From Ananas comosus (Eukaryota; Streptophyta; Magnoliopsida; Poales; Bromeliaceae), in assembly GCF_001540865.1 (NCBI RefSeq), contig NC_033630.1, positions 10,622,471-10,686,470 of the forward strand: DNA of 64,000 nt. Reading direction: 5' to 3'. The notes beneath the pieces are model-generated. The model was not told the origin of the DNA. It ran no database searches and saw nothing but the letters and a program-made list of their open reading frames with translations. This document shows positions 47,601-59,580 of this stretch, in pieces. A program made the translations under genes and the position numbers. Each line of letters starts with the position of its first letter. The stretch's first letter is position 1.

Positions 47601-47999
47601 TTGACCATTTCAAATCATACATTTAATGATAACAAAGATACAAAATCATTACGAGAAAATTAATGCTCACTTATTTAAGATTTAACAATTATTCTTTGAC
47701 ATTTATTAATTTTATCTCTAATTTGATTGAGCTTGTTTCCTAAATTGAAGTGGCAGGTATATAAATTCTATTGTACTTGGTTGCAATTTAAAAATACAGG
47801 TTAGAGTTAGTCTTCTTATTTCTACAATAATTAGTCAGGCTCGCTTCAAAATTTATTCTTCTCTTTAATATTCTTTTTTTATGTTTTATTTATGCAGTAA
47901 AATAAATAGTGTGAGACGTTATTTACTGTGAAGGTTTGTCACCGTAACAAGTCCTGTTTCATTGATGCCTCTGATGGTTAAATCACTGTTACTATTTTT

Positions 48000-48240
48000 T
48001 ATTAACCAAACAGTCGGATCGTTGGCGCTAATCATTAATCCCAAAAATTCAAATTGGTAGAAATATATAACCAATTCAAAAAAACTCAAGCTGGTAGAAA
48101 TATATAACCAATTCATTTAAAAAGTATAGACATATTACCCACGAGTCTCGATTGTGATTAGATTCAACCAGTCTCATGCGACTTCGAACATGACTTGATC
48201 GAATCTAGCCTCACGACATTTCGAACGTGAGTTTAAAAAT
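48000..48240. mobile_element. TRIM-like fragment related to 59154-59460
   Basis: Shares 'taatcattaatcccaaaa' (near 48031), 'ctcgattgt' and the 'gaacatgactt..gcctcac' block with 59180-59440. A small tandem duplication of 'ggtagaaatatataaccaat' lies at 48055-48112. No intact ends. Confidence 0.5.
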
Positions 48241-50905
48241 TCTTTGAGTTTTTAGTATTAAAAAAAATTTGATAAGATAAGGGCATAATATGGCCTTTGG
48301 ATATGTGAGGGTGGAAAACTTGCATCCTTTTTGAGGTCTACTAGTAGCAGGGCTCAAAAATGATATATCGGGGCAATTTCAAACTTAAGAAGTTATATAA
48401 TATTATGGATTATGGATGTTCTTCCAAAATTGTTAATATTTTTGTCACTATAAATTAATGAATTATATTAAAAATGTCCTTCAGCATGTTTTAGGCTAAT
48501 TTGTCCCTAGTTATACGTACATTTTTTTTATTAAACAGGGGTATACCTATTTAAGAGAATATACAAGTCGGAAGCAAAAAGGAAAGCAAAAAGGAAAGGA
48601 AAAGGAACTTGCTCGGCCTCGAAATCTTGAAGCAAACACAACCAAACAAACTAGAATTAGGCTCTAAAAAACAAAATGCGCTCTCAAGCCCTCAGGACAG
48701 ATAGCCATAACTTAACTGCGAAAAAAACAACTCTCCTTCCCAATTCTTTGCATCGAGCTTGTCGATTGCCGAATATTCTCGAATTCCGCACATTTCATAG
48801 TTTCCAGCAAGCTGCGGAGAAATAGAAATCAAAAGTAGTTTTCGATAGCGCCGACAGTGACATCCTGACTCGACTTCACCTAATCGCCATATCCCTAGTT
48901 ACGTTTGACATCAACTCCCTAGTAGTCAGAATGCTTTGAAGTAGCTAATTCCACATGGACCTGGAATAGCTACAGCAAAAGAGTAGATGTCCTACGTTTT
49001 CTTCGTTCGTGGAGCGTAACAGATTGATAGAAGAGTCATGCCAGGCCACCACGCTTTGCTAGTGTGTCTGCTGTCAAAATCCTATTTCTCACCGATAGCC
49101 ACATGAATAATTTAATCCTGAGGGGAGCCTCGAGTTTTCCCTAAATATATCTTATTACAAAAATTTTGTGGTATTAAATGTTGGCTCAATTTTTATTAAT
49201 TTTTATAAATTGAGTTTATGAATGCCTTTTTTGTTTACATAAGTTCATTTTTTTAATTCAATATCATATAGGTCTCAAGTTGATCTTAATTAACAATTAA
49301 TTAAAACTAAAGATATATTAATTGTACATTTTTATCAATTTATTTTCTAGTTTATTTAAATTAGTACGATTTTTTTTTGTATATTATTTGCGTAGTTTAG
49401 TTTGTTCCAGTTAATGAGTTTCAATTTAGTATACATCTAACTATATTAAGTTAATTAAAAAAGGCATTGCTAATAGATGAAGGGCAAAATAAATATTTAC
49501 CTTTTAGATGAATTTTTATCAATATATTGGTGTTTATGATAGTTTTTCCAAATTAGAGAGGTATGTTTTATATCAATATTTTTAAAGAAGTTTCTTTTAA
49601 ACCACGATTTGGATGAATAATACACACTATATATATAAAGAGGAAAGAAAAAACTCTAGTCCGATTAGCGATTAGTATTCCTTGAATCCATGGCGTAATC
49701 TAATTCCGACTTCGTCAAACTCGATTGTGCAATGGATATAGTAGCTGCTCGATCGCGCCATTGCGCACAGCTTTTCTGGCGCGCAACCCCGCACGCCTGT
49801 TTGGATGGTGCAGTTGTGCGTGTGGTGCCACGTGCAACCGCACATCCGTGCGTCTCTGGGAAAGCTCTGAATTGGAGCTTAGACGAGCACTGCGGTTCAC
49901 CGCTTGGCCTAACAAGTCCTTGTATGAAATTGGTATGGTTCAGATGATAATAGAACAAATATATATCACTCTCATGTGTCACGTCTCATTGATCGGTTTC
50001 GTGATATGAATGGCAACAATTCGATCCTCGTCTTAATCGTCACCCCACAATCAATTTAGTGAAGTAGGAACCGGACCTCGCATGAGCTAAGAGATTGCAC
50101 GAACCAACTCACTAACAAGATTGCAGATCACAGCGAATGTCGAGCTCGACTTAAGCTAGATATATCACATTCTTGGACTTACGTGAGCTAAGCCAGATCA
50201 AAACCTTTCGAACATTTTAGTGACTCTTATGAATACGACGTACTCATAGAAGATGTCATGGTAACGTGATATATTGGTTTGGTAACGCTCAAAATTGTAT
50301 TAAGTCCAAGAACGTGCAGGTAATTAGTTGCTTCACACTAAACACATGGTCTCGAGGGAAAGAGTTAGGTGCATATATAGACTGATCGGATGAGTGGATT
50401 CATGGTGACTTAAAAAATAGATGAAACAACTAATTGAACATTCACTTAATTATACGCTGATAATTAATTAAGCAATTGATGTTCAATCAATCCTTTCTAC
50501 AATGAGAAACGTGAAGTCTACAACATTCCAAAAAAGGTTGGAATCCTGCAACCATCCTAGTCCTAGGGTTGAGTCAGCACTTTTTTAATTTTAATATTAA
50601 AAAAAAAACATATATAGCTATTAAAAAAGAAAAGGTTAGTAAGATTAACGTACGGAACTTAGTTTTTAGATGGCGATATATGTTGTAGAGTTATAATTTA
50701 TATTGGATTTGCGTGGATAGCAATCTCCAAGAAGATGCATGCCTTGCATTCGATCTACATCATATTTATTTCTAAATATATAGGACACGCAAAGTAGAAG
50801 ACTCAATCTGTAACGAGAAATGGCAGGAAAAATTAACTACTTGGATCTACTTAGTCACGCCGTGAGATTAGACAGGCATGCATATTACAATAAGAGAGAA
50901 ATATT
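48241..50905. other. Long unassigned stretch
   Basis: The frames at 49665-50009 overlap on both strands, lie in one GC-richer patch and contain no domain. No splice-supported gene, repeat border or RNA gene recognised. Confidence 0.4.
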
Positions 50906-50908
50906 TTT

Positions 50909-51000
50909 TTTTTTGAGAAATAGGTAACACGCTATCCAATTCATTCATTGTAAGGATGAATTAGGCTATATGGGTGAGGCAACGATGGCCTCGGGAGTGG
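50909..51000 (-). mobile_element. SINE 3' end, minus strand
   Basis: A T run followed by GAGAAATAGGTAACACGCTA is the reverse complement of the family 3' end (TAGCGTGCTACCTATCTC plus A tail) seen at 20827-20931 and 46425-46591. The body to the right is diverged and its border uncertain. Confidence 0.6.
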
Positions 51001-52775
51001 GTGAAAACAAAAAAAAAAAAAAAAAACACTTGGACCCAAAAGTTGGTCCCAAAATACTACGATCTGCCAGACAAAACTCGGTCCCAACACTTCGTCATAT
51101 GATTAACAAGGGAGAAATGTTAAATCTACAACTCAGAAGGATTTGTAATTTCAGGATTATAATAATAGAGTTATGTGAATACGCCGAGAAATACTACATG
51201 TGCAAACAGCTAACTTTGTGGATGTAAATCTTACACCCGCTATCTAAAAATATATGGAACCTCTTTTGGAGTTCCAACATTAAAATAAAATAAAAAGTAA
51301 TGAGAGTACTAGTGTGGAAAAGGTGGCTCTCAAATGACAAGGATGCGAAATTTGCATTCATTTTTGAAAGTAACTAGTCAAGCCCCTTTTTTTTGTATTC
51401 TTTCTCTCATATAAAACTAGGCTCCAAATCTAGGAGATGGTGTGGCAATTAATGTCAATGCCTCATAACTTCAAACAACAAGTACAACAAGCATTGGTTG
51501 TTATCGTTTTGAACATCGTTGTCCATCCACTACTTATCTAGCTTTTAATTCCAATGTTGTAGTGTTAGAGTCACATACGGCATTTCTTTCTCTCTCTCTC
51601 TCCTTTTCAATTTGTGGTGTTTTCCAAGCACACAAAATCGGGTATGGAATCCAAGTCTCCCTGACTTGGTGCCATTTTTTCTTTGCAAAAGTCATCCGAA
51701 CTGAAGGCCGGGCTTGCAAATTCGTTCTTTAGACGTAACCATTTTGATGCTTTTTTGAAAAAAAAAAAAAGATTGACTGAAAAATAGTACTAAGCGATTC
51801 GTTTCATTCATATTTCTTTTTTGACGAACTGATCAGCTAAAACTGTGAGACAATTAGGCATTCAAACTAAATTCAAATAGAAAAGTAAAGCGAGTCGATG
51901 GCTTCTGGTGAAGGCCGAAGCTGCATGGAGGGGAAGAAGAGGAAGAACGATAAAGATGAAATTATTATTCAAATCTCAAAATCTGAATTATATTAACTAA
52001 ACATTATGTCTTTATATATAGAGGCGATACCCGAATCCTACTAAACAAAAATAATAAATTCTAATATATATCTAAACCTAATTAGATTATAAATAATCAA
52101 ATAATCGGACTAAAAATAGAAAAAATGCAGGACTTTTCGGAAATAATCTAAACATATAAAAACAGATCGAGGCCAAAATAATTAAATATCGGTCCCAAAC
52201 TCGGCCGGAATGGCTGCTCAATTTGATGCATCGATCTCAAAAACTATTTTCTAAATTAGAGTTGCACGCTAAATTCAGACACTCGAGCGAAAAGTTATGA
52301 TCGTTTAAAGATATCTCATGCCAAGTGTAAAATTTATCAGAACTCAACGAAATTTTTGGCTCAACTTGGTCGAATCGTGTTTTTTCAAAACTTCGAACGC
52401 CAAACTGGTCACATTTGCTTCGAACTTAAGATTTCCGTACCAACCATCAAGTACTTAACTAACTGCATGCATACGTTAGATGCAGTCAATATTTTGTTAC
52501 TCTATAGATCACGATTTAGAAATCTAATATTAGAGGTGCAAATTAATTGACGTGGGAAACTTCATCGAACTATCTGAGACGATATGTTATTTTTATGGAG
52601 ACGCTATTGCAACTTTAAAGCATCAAACTAATTACATATGCATTCACAAAGTAGCTAGCCAAAAAATGATCAGTGTAATGCTATTAGCTAGATGGGGGAG
52701 AGCTCGATCGGCTCAGGAAAGTGCATAAGCAAAAATATATTGTCTAAGCTCTTTAAGTCAAAACCTGCTGCTCTG
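51001..52775. other. Long unassigned stretch
   Basis: A poly-A run at about 51009-51026 and a (CT)n run near 51587-51602. No domain, RNA gene or element ends recognised. Confidence 0.4.
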
Positions 52776-52787
52776 ATACCATACGAA
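52776..52787 (-). promoter_or_regulatory. Primer-binding-site-like motif, tRNA-Met type
   Basis: The minus strand reads TGGTATCAGAGCAGCAGG, the kind of primer site found just inside plant Copia LTRs. The presumed LTR would lie to the right, from about 52789, and the internal region to the left, but neither could be delimited. Confidence 0.5.
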
Positions 52788-52788
52788 A

Positions 52789-53650
52789 TAACCGTTGTAT
52801 TAATTCGTAAAAACTATTAGAGAACAGTATTTAAATATATTTATATTTAACAGTTTGCTACTAATTTCATTTGCATTATAATTCGGAATTTATTCTACGT
52901 ACTGTTTGGCCCACCATTCAGTAATCTTTTTATTCAAAATTTGAACTAGACTTATTTACAGGGAAAAGACATTAGAGGAGCACATTTTCCTGTTTGACTC
53001 ACCATTCACTAATCATTCTATTCAAAATTTGAGCTAGACTTATTGACGGAGAAAAGACAATAGAGGAGCGCTTTTTCCTCCAAAAATCGCGTAAAATCTA
53101 GAGAAAAAATGAAAAGGTTTAATGGAAGAAGCAAGAAAGGAGAAAACTACAACATAAAATGATGGGATCCGTTTCTTTATAGTGCAAGCTTTTATGAATA
53201 CATCGATACTCCAAATTTATTGGAAAATAGAGATTAACTCAATCTCAAAGAGATATGATTAAACCAGCAAATACGGAAATCACATCAACTTGATTTGACT
53301 TTAAAAGACGAGGAATCTGAACCCAAAATGACCCGAATCCGAAGTGAACCAAGACTCGAGACATTTTAAATCAAAACGATATGAAAAACCTAATGTGAAT
53401 CAACTAGAAAATAAAATGAAACGCAAGAGCATGTTTATTTTATCGAAACTGAATTTTGGGTTGCAGTGAAATTCGCTAGAAATTACTTTTTTCTGCAGTT
53501 TATTTCGTAGTTATAAAAGTAAGTTTTATTAGTTCTGATGTTTGTTTAGTAGAAAATATATGATGTAAAATTATAATTTATGTATAAATAATAAATAATT
53601 TAATAAATAAAAAATAATTTAATTATATTTTTTAATTTTTGTCATATTTT
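52789..53650. other. Unassigned, possibly LTR-derived
   Basis: Contains an imperfect direct repeat ('cattcagtaatctttttatt' and 'cattcactaatcattctatt', with the following 'gagctagacttatt'), spaced about 79 bp. No gene. Confidence 0.35.
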
Positions 53651-54007
53651 AATTGTACAAATTAAATAAAAAAATATTAAAACTTAATTAATTAATTTTT
53701 ATAATATTTTAAATATGTTAACTGAATAAAAGAATAATTACTACCATAATTAAATATATTTAAAAATAATTATCTTTATTTAGTATATTATTTTATTATT
53801 TTTCTTCACCTCTCCTTACTATAATTGANAATTGTACAAATTAAATAAAAAAATATTAAAACTTAATTAATTAATTTTTATAATATTTTAAATATGTTAA
53901 CTGAATAAAAGAATAATTACTACCATAATTAAATATATTTAAAAATAATTATCTTTATTTAGTATATTATTTTATTATTTTTCTTCACCTCTCCTTACTA
54001 TAATTGA
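53651..54007. repeat. 178-bp perfect direct duplication around a single N
   Basis: 53651-53828 and 53830-54007 look identical base for base and are separated only by the N at 53829. This is the signature of a failed overlap during gap closing, so one copy is probably not real. Confidence 0.85.
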
Positions 54008-54170
54008 CTTCCGCCCACCACGTGCCGAAATTAATTACATCGTTTCAGGTTAACTCAAATTTCAACTATAACTTATTTACGGTGAACCAAACAACAGAGA
54101 TAATTGTTTATAGCGAAAACGACTTTCCTCCTCTCCACTTTCATCCCACTTCCACCCAAACAAATATGCC
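54008..54170. mobile_element. MITE-like segment related to 6240-6405
   Basis: Shares 'ggtgaaccaaacaaca' and 'tctccactttcatcc' type text with 6320-6400. 'accaaacaac' and 'acccaaacaaat' are arranged like hAT-like MITE interiors. Borders undefined. Confidence 0.35.
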
Positions 54171-54416
54171 CCAAATATAATAATACATTCAGCACTGCGA
54201 CCTCAGTGAGCTGAATTTGAATGATCAAAATGCCTGTAATTGAGCTAGTTTTGAACACTTGAAACATTATTGTGCTTTTTTCCTATCTCGGATTATGTCA
54301 CATTGTATTATTTTCTCACTACACATTATTTTCTGAATGAGTTAACCGGAACGGTTAGATAAACACGTTCGCTCTATCAAGACCACTCATGTAAAAATTC
54401 CAAGGACACTACAACA

Positions 54417-54927
54417 AAAATGGTATATAGCGATACTTTTAAATGTCGGTATAGGACAAAAAAAGTACTGCTAGCTAAATTACCAACATTTTTAAAAAGT
54501 GTTGTTATATATGGGGTCGCTAGGTATATAGTGATAGTTTAAGAGTGTTGGTATAACTTAAAAAGAATGCTGCTAATTTACCAACACTTATTTAAGCATT
54601 TAGTAACCGCCGGAACTCTACCTCGTCGACTGCAGCGCGGAGGAGGAGGAGAGCGAGGGGCTCTCCGTCTAGGGTTTCAGTAGATTGAGTGAGGGGAGAA
54701 GAGGAGATGGTGATCGATTTTTCTTTTTTCTTTTTTTTTCCTTTTCTGTTTGTAATCGGGACGAATGGACTGGATGAGATGGGTTGAGTAGAGTAACTTT
54801 TTATTTTTGGTTAGATTGAGCTTTATATTTAGGCCTTAGTAGAATTTTTTAAATATTTTGGCATAAATGTGACACTTACGAAAAATGTCCCAAATATGTG
54901 TCCCTATAACCTAATTCTGTTGTAATG
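54417..54927 (+). mobile_element. CACTA-type MITE, copy 2
   Basis: It starts CACTACAACAAAA and ends TTCTGTTGTAATG, a near match to the expected inverted end TTTTGTTGTAGTG. Length 511 bp, collinear with the 512-bp copy at 21299-21810. No transposase. The 3-bp flanks (GGA, GAT) do not match. Confidence 0.8.
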
Positions 54928-55038
54928 GATTAGTCGTACCATCGAATTGGCTATGCTTTGGTCGAATCCTTGGCTAAACTTTGGCAACTAGTGCTCGAAT
55001 CTTCATTTCTTTTCTTTCTTTAATGTAATTTTTGTTAG
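54928..55038. other. Host spacer before the LTR
   Basis: About 110 bp without features. Confidence 0.4.
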
Positions 55039-55738
55039 TGTTATGAGCCGAATTCTCCAACCATCGACCCGGTCAAAGATCTCCTTTGGGATGCGTGCGA
55101 GGAGTAGATGCGTGCGAGTAGATACGGCTGTACGCTGTGACCCTCGAAATATGCGCCCTTCGACTGATCAAGCGATTCGGCTAATGAGGGATCAGATCAG
55201 CCAAGTTCGAAACTCTCTAACACAGAATCAGTTCGGTTGAATGAGCCGAATAGGATATTGCGTAGTAATTTTAAGTCAGCTGATGAGCTAAATGACCTTT
55301 ATATATTCAAACTTAAAGTCGAAAAAACTTGTACAAAAGAGATTGTGCCTGTAAGGCATACAGACTTTAGGAAATCTAACTTACAGACTACTCCTAAAAA
55401 AGGCAGTAAATGCAGGAGAGGAAAGATTACAGATAAACTACTCCTAGAAAAGTAAGAAAAATGCGCGGAAATAGAAAGGTGGTCTTCTGTTCGCTGGAAA
55501 AAGACCCCTCTTCCAGGCGTTACTCGCCTATTTATAGTCCGCGCATGGTTATTCGGTTATGTACACGATCGACTACTTTCCTGATTTCGTAGGCCACTAC
55601 AAGCCGATTCTAACCACTCAAGCCGCTTGCGGTTATATTGTGATTTACTTTATGCTCCTGGCGCACCACATGTCAAGTTTTAGAATCCCTTACGAGTTGA
55701 GCGCCAATTTTCCACGTGGCATTTTATTGGTGTCAACA
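55039..55738 (-). mobile_element. Tat-like LTR, 3' LTR of a minus-strand element
   Basis: It spans TGTTATGAGCCG to TGGTGTCAACA. Beyond its right edge lies a pyrimidine-rich tract that is a purine tract on the minus strand, so the element body lies to the right and is read leftward. It contains TTCGGTT..AGCCGAAT hairpin motifs and a CTATTTATAG TATA-like block near 55530. By eye it is diverged from the LTR at 63198 (roughly three quarters alike), so the two may come from different insertions. The ORFs inside are not genes. Confidence 0.75.
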
Positions 55739-55752
55739 ATTGCCCCCTCGGC
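55739..55752 (-). promoter_or_regulatory. Polypurine tract
   Basis: Read on the minus strand: CCGAGGGGGCAAT directly before the LTR start TGTTGACACC. This is the expected primer for plus-strand DNA synthesis in LTR retrotransposons. Confidence 0.65.
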
Positions 55753-56125
55753 AGCCCCCGAACAAGTGGTTCCGTAGCTGACGTAATCTCTTCCAAAGGC
55801 GTGGATTTCGAAATTATTATTTCGAGTTGTTTTGTACCATCTTTCTCTCAGCCATTCTTTCACCTTTGACGGCCACGATCTCCCACACATTCCTTTTTGT
55901 CTCTTATGCGGCATTTATTAGGTCATTTATTGCGGCTGTCTTGTCATCATTAAAGCCGTTTTCAGAATTCTATTCGACGGCCCTTTTTCTTTTTTTTCTC
56001 TTTTGTTTTCTTTTTCTCTACGCTTTCTTTTTCCTCTCTTCGTCCTTCGTTTTTCTTTCTTCTTCCTCTTCGCCCGAGAATCCCTTTCTTCTTTTGTCTT
56101 CTCTACTTTTTCTTTCGTCTCCTTT

Positions 56126-57079
56126 AATGGCTTCGTTTCCTCATCTTCTTTTTTCTCCACCTCTCATTTACACTTTACTTAAACAATATGTTGGGTCGGA
56201 ACCTTCTTAATTTATTTTATATCCCTCGTTTACAGATGACCCTATCCCTGAGAATTTTCCTTTCTCAAGTAAGGGTCTTCCTTTAATGGCTGATGTCATT
56301 CATCTCCACTCTTGGTATGCTTCAACTTCGATGGGAAAAAATCTTCGGACTTGGCCGAATGTTTCGGAAGCATATCTCGCTTGGTTGGATTGGGTGGAAG
56401 CGTCGTATGCCGATCTCTGGCGCGAGATTGGAATTTATGAAGCCATTCAATTATCTCGAACACCTCCCATAGCTGATAACCTTTTTTTGGCTGCGGCTCT
56501 TTGTTTCTTGTCCCCTGTTTCCAACACCTTCTTTTTTAGAGCGGGACCCTTTACCCCTACTCTCCTTGATGTAGCAGCGATCGTTGGTTTGCGCCCTCAC
56601 GACATTACTCTTTCGATGGCCTACAATCCTAACGACGTGACCGATTTTAAGGCCCGTCTTGATCTACCTGATCTAACTTATACCAAGTTTATTCTCCGGT
56701 TCGCAGGCCAATCCGCTGCTTCGGTTACAAAGAAGGAGCACACAATATTCCTTCTCTACTGGTTATGTCATAACCTCTTCTGTACTCGTTCACAGAAGAT
56801 AAATCGACATTTTGTTTCAATCGCCGTAGGTTTAGCTAATGGCAAAAAATTAGCCTTGGGTGTATATTTTCTTGCTTTGTTTATAGAGAAATTTTTGATT
56901 CAATCAAACCATTACCATTCGGAGAAGGTTTTGCAATTATGATAGCAGGGACTATTTTGGGCAGCATGAGGCCACTTGGTGTGACCTCTGGACTAGTTGC
57001 CGAAGCATTCGATACCCTTGCGGAATCAAAATTTCTTCCTGATGCATTTTTTGACAAAATTGTCGGCGGAACGCAGTGA
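56126..57079 (+). pseudogene. Plant mobile domain (PMD) extra ORF, antisense to its host retrotransposon
   Basis: A likely first exon starts MASFPHLLFSPPL at 56126. After an intron ending TCGTTTACAG (56234) the frame reads DDPIPENFPFS into MADVIHLHSW (56286). The PMD core is strong over the next 205 residues: WLDWVEASYADLW, GIYEAIQLSR, FFFRAGPFTPTLLDVAAIVGL (residues 82-102 of the 56286 frame), YNPNDVTDF, then EHTIFLLYWL. The frame is lost in a T5 run near 56890 and resumes shifted (PFGEGFAIMIAG to a TGA at 57077), so it is a pseudogene. Extra PMD-type ORFs between pol and the 3' LTR are known from Tat-lineage Ty3/gypsy elements. Orientation opposite to gag and position beside the 3' LTR fit that. 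Host PMD proteins (MAIN/MAIL) act in silencing; the role here is unknown. Confidence 0.85.
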
Positions 57080-59004
57080 CAGTTGTCGAGTCCACTTGTT
57101 GGTAGTGCTATCACCCCTGGTGCATTGCAGAGCCTTGTTGGCTAATTACACTGATTGTCTTAAGTTTCTGAAGACAACAAGTGAGCGACGGAGGGTTTCA
57201 GTGCTAAAAACAGCACTTTTGGGAACCTGGAATGGTAATATATGCATTTTGGTGTATCTCGATGTTGTGGGCTGACGGTGGCTATCCGAACACCCATGTT
57301 GGTGCATTTCGGGACAGCGGCGATTAGTCTTGTACTGTGGTATCTTCCGAAACACTCTGTGGCAATCGAAAGTGTTTCGATGGAGTTTTGGAACTCTCGG
57401 AAGTTTTGGGGTTGTGGGTTTAGTGTTTTAGAGTCAAATTGGTGGATCTTGACTCGGTGGGTCTTTCCTAAATCCAGTCGATGTCCCAGCATGCCTTGAG
57501 CATTAGACATTGCGACGATTTTAGGTGGGTGCTTCAATCCGGAGTCGGTATAGTGGTGCTAGCTCGTTGATATTATTCTCTTACCCTTTTTCATTTTCTT
57601 TGCATATTATTGATGAGCATATCGCCACTAGACTTTCGATTTATTTACTCTACTTCTGCTCGTTCATATATTTGTAGTAGAAAGGTGTGAGATGATTGCA
57701 TGATTTCTATCTGTGGACCTAATTGGTTAGTGTTGGCCGGTTCACCGATCTGGTGATCTATTGTGGACATGTACATTGTTTATCGACTTATTCTCGGCTG
57801 TTTGTCGTTTCGTTGACCATTGAGCATTTCGTGTCAATCGTCACAACTCATGTAGCATGTCACGTACACTAGCGGTTTGGCCACCGTATTGGTGTTTTTT
57901 TTTCGAAAAAGTGGTCGTCTTCTCAACCCGTGAGCCTCTGCAAGGTGCTAGCAAGGGGTTTTGTGCCAGGTGGGTGAGCAAACTGTGACACTGCCTGCGG
58001 TCTTTAGACCTATACGGCGAGGTGCTTGGATATCGGTTTCATACAGCTGATACATTGATTATTATTTACAGTAGCGGTAGGTGATTATTGTTATTCATAT
58101 CCATATTTATTTATCCGCTATCGTGCATAATTATCTATCTATCTCAGTTGTTTTCTCTCGCAAGTGAGTACACTCGCATTCGTCGGCTTGCGATGCCCAC
58201 TCGAAGATCCTTGTTGGTTTCTCACCCCCCCTCCCCTTCAGGTGATATTGGCGGTGGGAGTCGGGATGGGGTGTGTGAGGTGCAACAACTTGCGAGTTTT
58301 AGAGGTCCCGGCAGTTCTACATCATCTACGGTTATTTTGAATCAACCCTCTTACATTTATGGTTAATAAATTAGACACTGTGGTTCAGTTATTTGTTTGA
58401 TTGGTTGTGAATTCTTGAATAATCTTGGTGGTAGATGATCATTTAATTGCAATTACTTGAAATAATTATTCTTTTGGGATTTTCTATGTGATGGTATTTT
58501 AGTTGTATAATATGTGATTTTGTACCCCTCGAGCTAGTCGCCATTTTCAAAAAAATAGGTTTCCGTGTGGGAGACTACTTTCAAAAGGCTTTTCGGTTTC
58601 TCGATCCTTAGTTTTTCAAAAATAAAGTTTTAAGGTTGGAAACACTTTCAAATGGTAGACTTGGTTACTGTAATGAGCATTTGCATCATCCTTCGCCTAC
58701 GGAGTGCTTAGAGCATGCAAAGGATTGTTAGCTGAATGTTTATTGTGAGCATATGCATTGTGAATGCTGCTTGTGTGATTGAATGTAGTGTCGCAACAGC
58801 TCTTATAGTGGTACGCCGTGCAAAAACAGGGGAGACTCTGTCCTAGTGGTGGCCGGAGGAAAACATGTATTTTGTGGCAGGTCTGTTTCGTCCCCTGACA
58901 TATTTGTATTTCAAAAAACAAAAGAGGCAATTCCGTTGGCTTCATTTTCAAACCAGTTTTTTCTTCGAAAAAGCTTTACAAAAAGGGGCCTCGGGGCGTG
59001 ACAG
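57080..59004 (+). mobile_element. 5'-truncated LTR fragment, same family as 22010-26824
   Basis: It starts directly after the PMD reading frame and ends CCTCGGGGCGTGACA at 59004. Ordered matches to 24080-26824 include 'gagccttgttggct', 'gtgagcgacgg', 'agtggtcgt..acccgtgagcc', 'ggtctttagacc'-type text and 'gtgcaagtacaggggagact'-type text. About 2 kb of the LTR 5' side is missing. The 35-bp minisatellite is represented only by degenerate units near 57710-57780. Confidence 0.75.
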
Positions 59005-59039
59005 GGGTCTCACAGATATAATCAGGCTAAAACTCTTAA

Positions 59040-59153
59040 TCCGGCTATAGCATTTTAGCGATGGCTAGGCCCAAAAGGTTAAGAGAGTTAAGTGTGTTAG
59101 GGCTGGAGTAGTCCTAAAATGGGTGACCCTCTAGAAAATTGGAGCGTCACACA
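59040..59153 (+). mobile_element. 5S rRNA-like sequence, Cassandra-type LTR fragment
   Basis: 'gagttaagtgtgttagggct', 'ggagtagtcct' and 'aatgggtgaccct' follow the 3' half of plant 5S rRNA in order and spacing (59065-59140). The stretch ends AGCGTCACA, like the Cassandra-like LTR at 47453. It is too diverged to be a 5S gene. A 5S-derived SINE is the alternative, but the LTR-like TCACA end favours Cassandra. Confidence 0.6.
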
Positions 59154-59580
59154 AGTCACTTAAAGCGTACAAACAAAGTGTCCATGGATCTCGATTGTCA
59201 CTCGACCCAACGAGCCTCTACTTCGACCATGACTCGGCTCAACCCAACCTCACGCCATTTTAAATGTGACTCGACCCAACCTAGCCTCCCACCACAGAGC
59301 AAGATGCTGATCCATTTAATGCAACAATCCTCCTTCCAGTACCCATATAAATTCACAGCATGCGGGAATCGAACCTACGACCTCTTGTTCTAATATCACT
59401 TGTCGGATTGTTGATACTAATCATTAATCCCAAAAGCTCGAGCTTAATTTTTTGTCAGTGGCTCATCCAACCGTGATAATATCCCACATATAATATTTTC
59501 TCTACCAATCATCTCATCATATCATTTATTCTCTAATATTAGTTTTATCCTTTCTCACGCGTAGTACTCACCACCTATTA
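59154..59580 (-). mobile_element. TRIM-like element fragment with primer site
   Basis: On the minus strand the text ..CAACAATCCGACA is followed two bases later by TGATATTAGAACAAGAGGTC (about 59381-59400), a decayed tRNA-Met primer site. LTR sequence lies to the right (about 59403-59580) and the internal part to the left, with C-rich text shared with 48130-48235. No coding capacity, as expected of TRIMs. Confidence 0.55.

Noticed and set aside
49665..50009. Possible small gene in a GC-richer patch
   Set aside because: Frames on both strands overlap, no domain, no splice or promoter evidence.
51550..51560. TGTTGTAGTG as a CACTA right end
   Set aside because: No matching CACTA start at a sensible distance and no subterminal repeats.
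59040..59153. Functional 5S rRNA gene
   Set aside because: Only the 3' half pattern is present with many changes, and it is embedded in retroelement debris.
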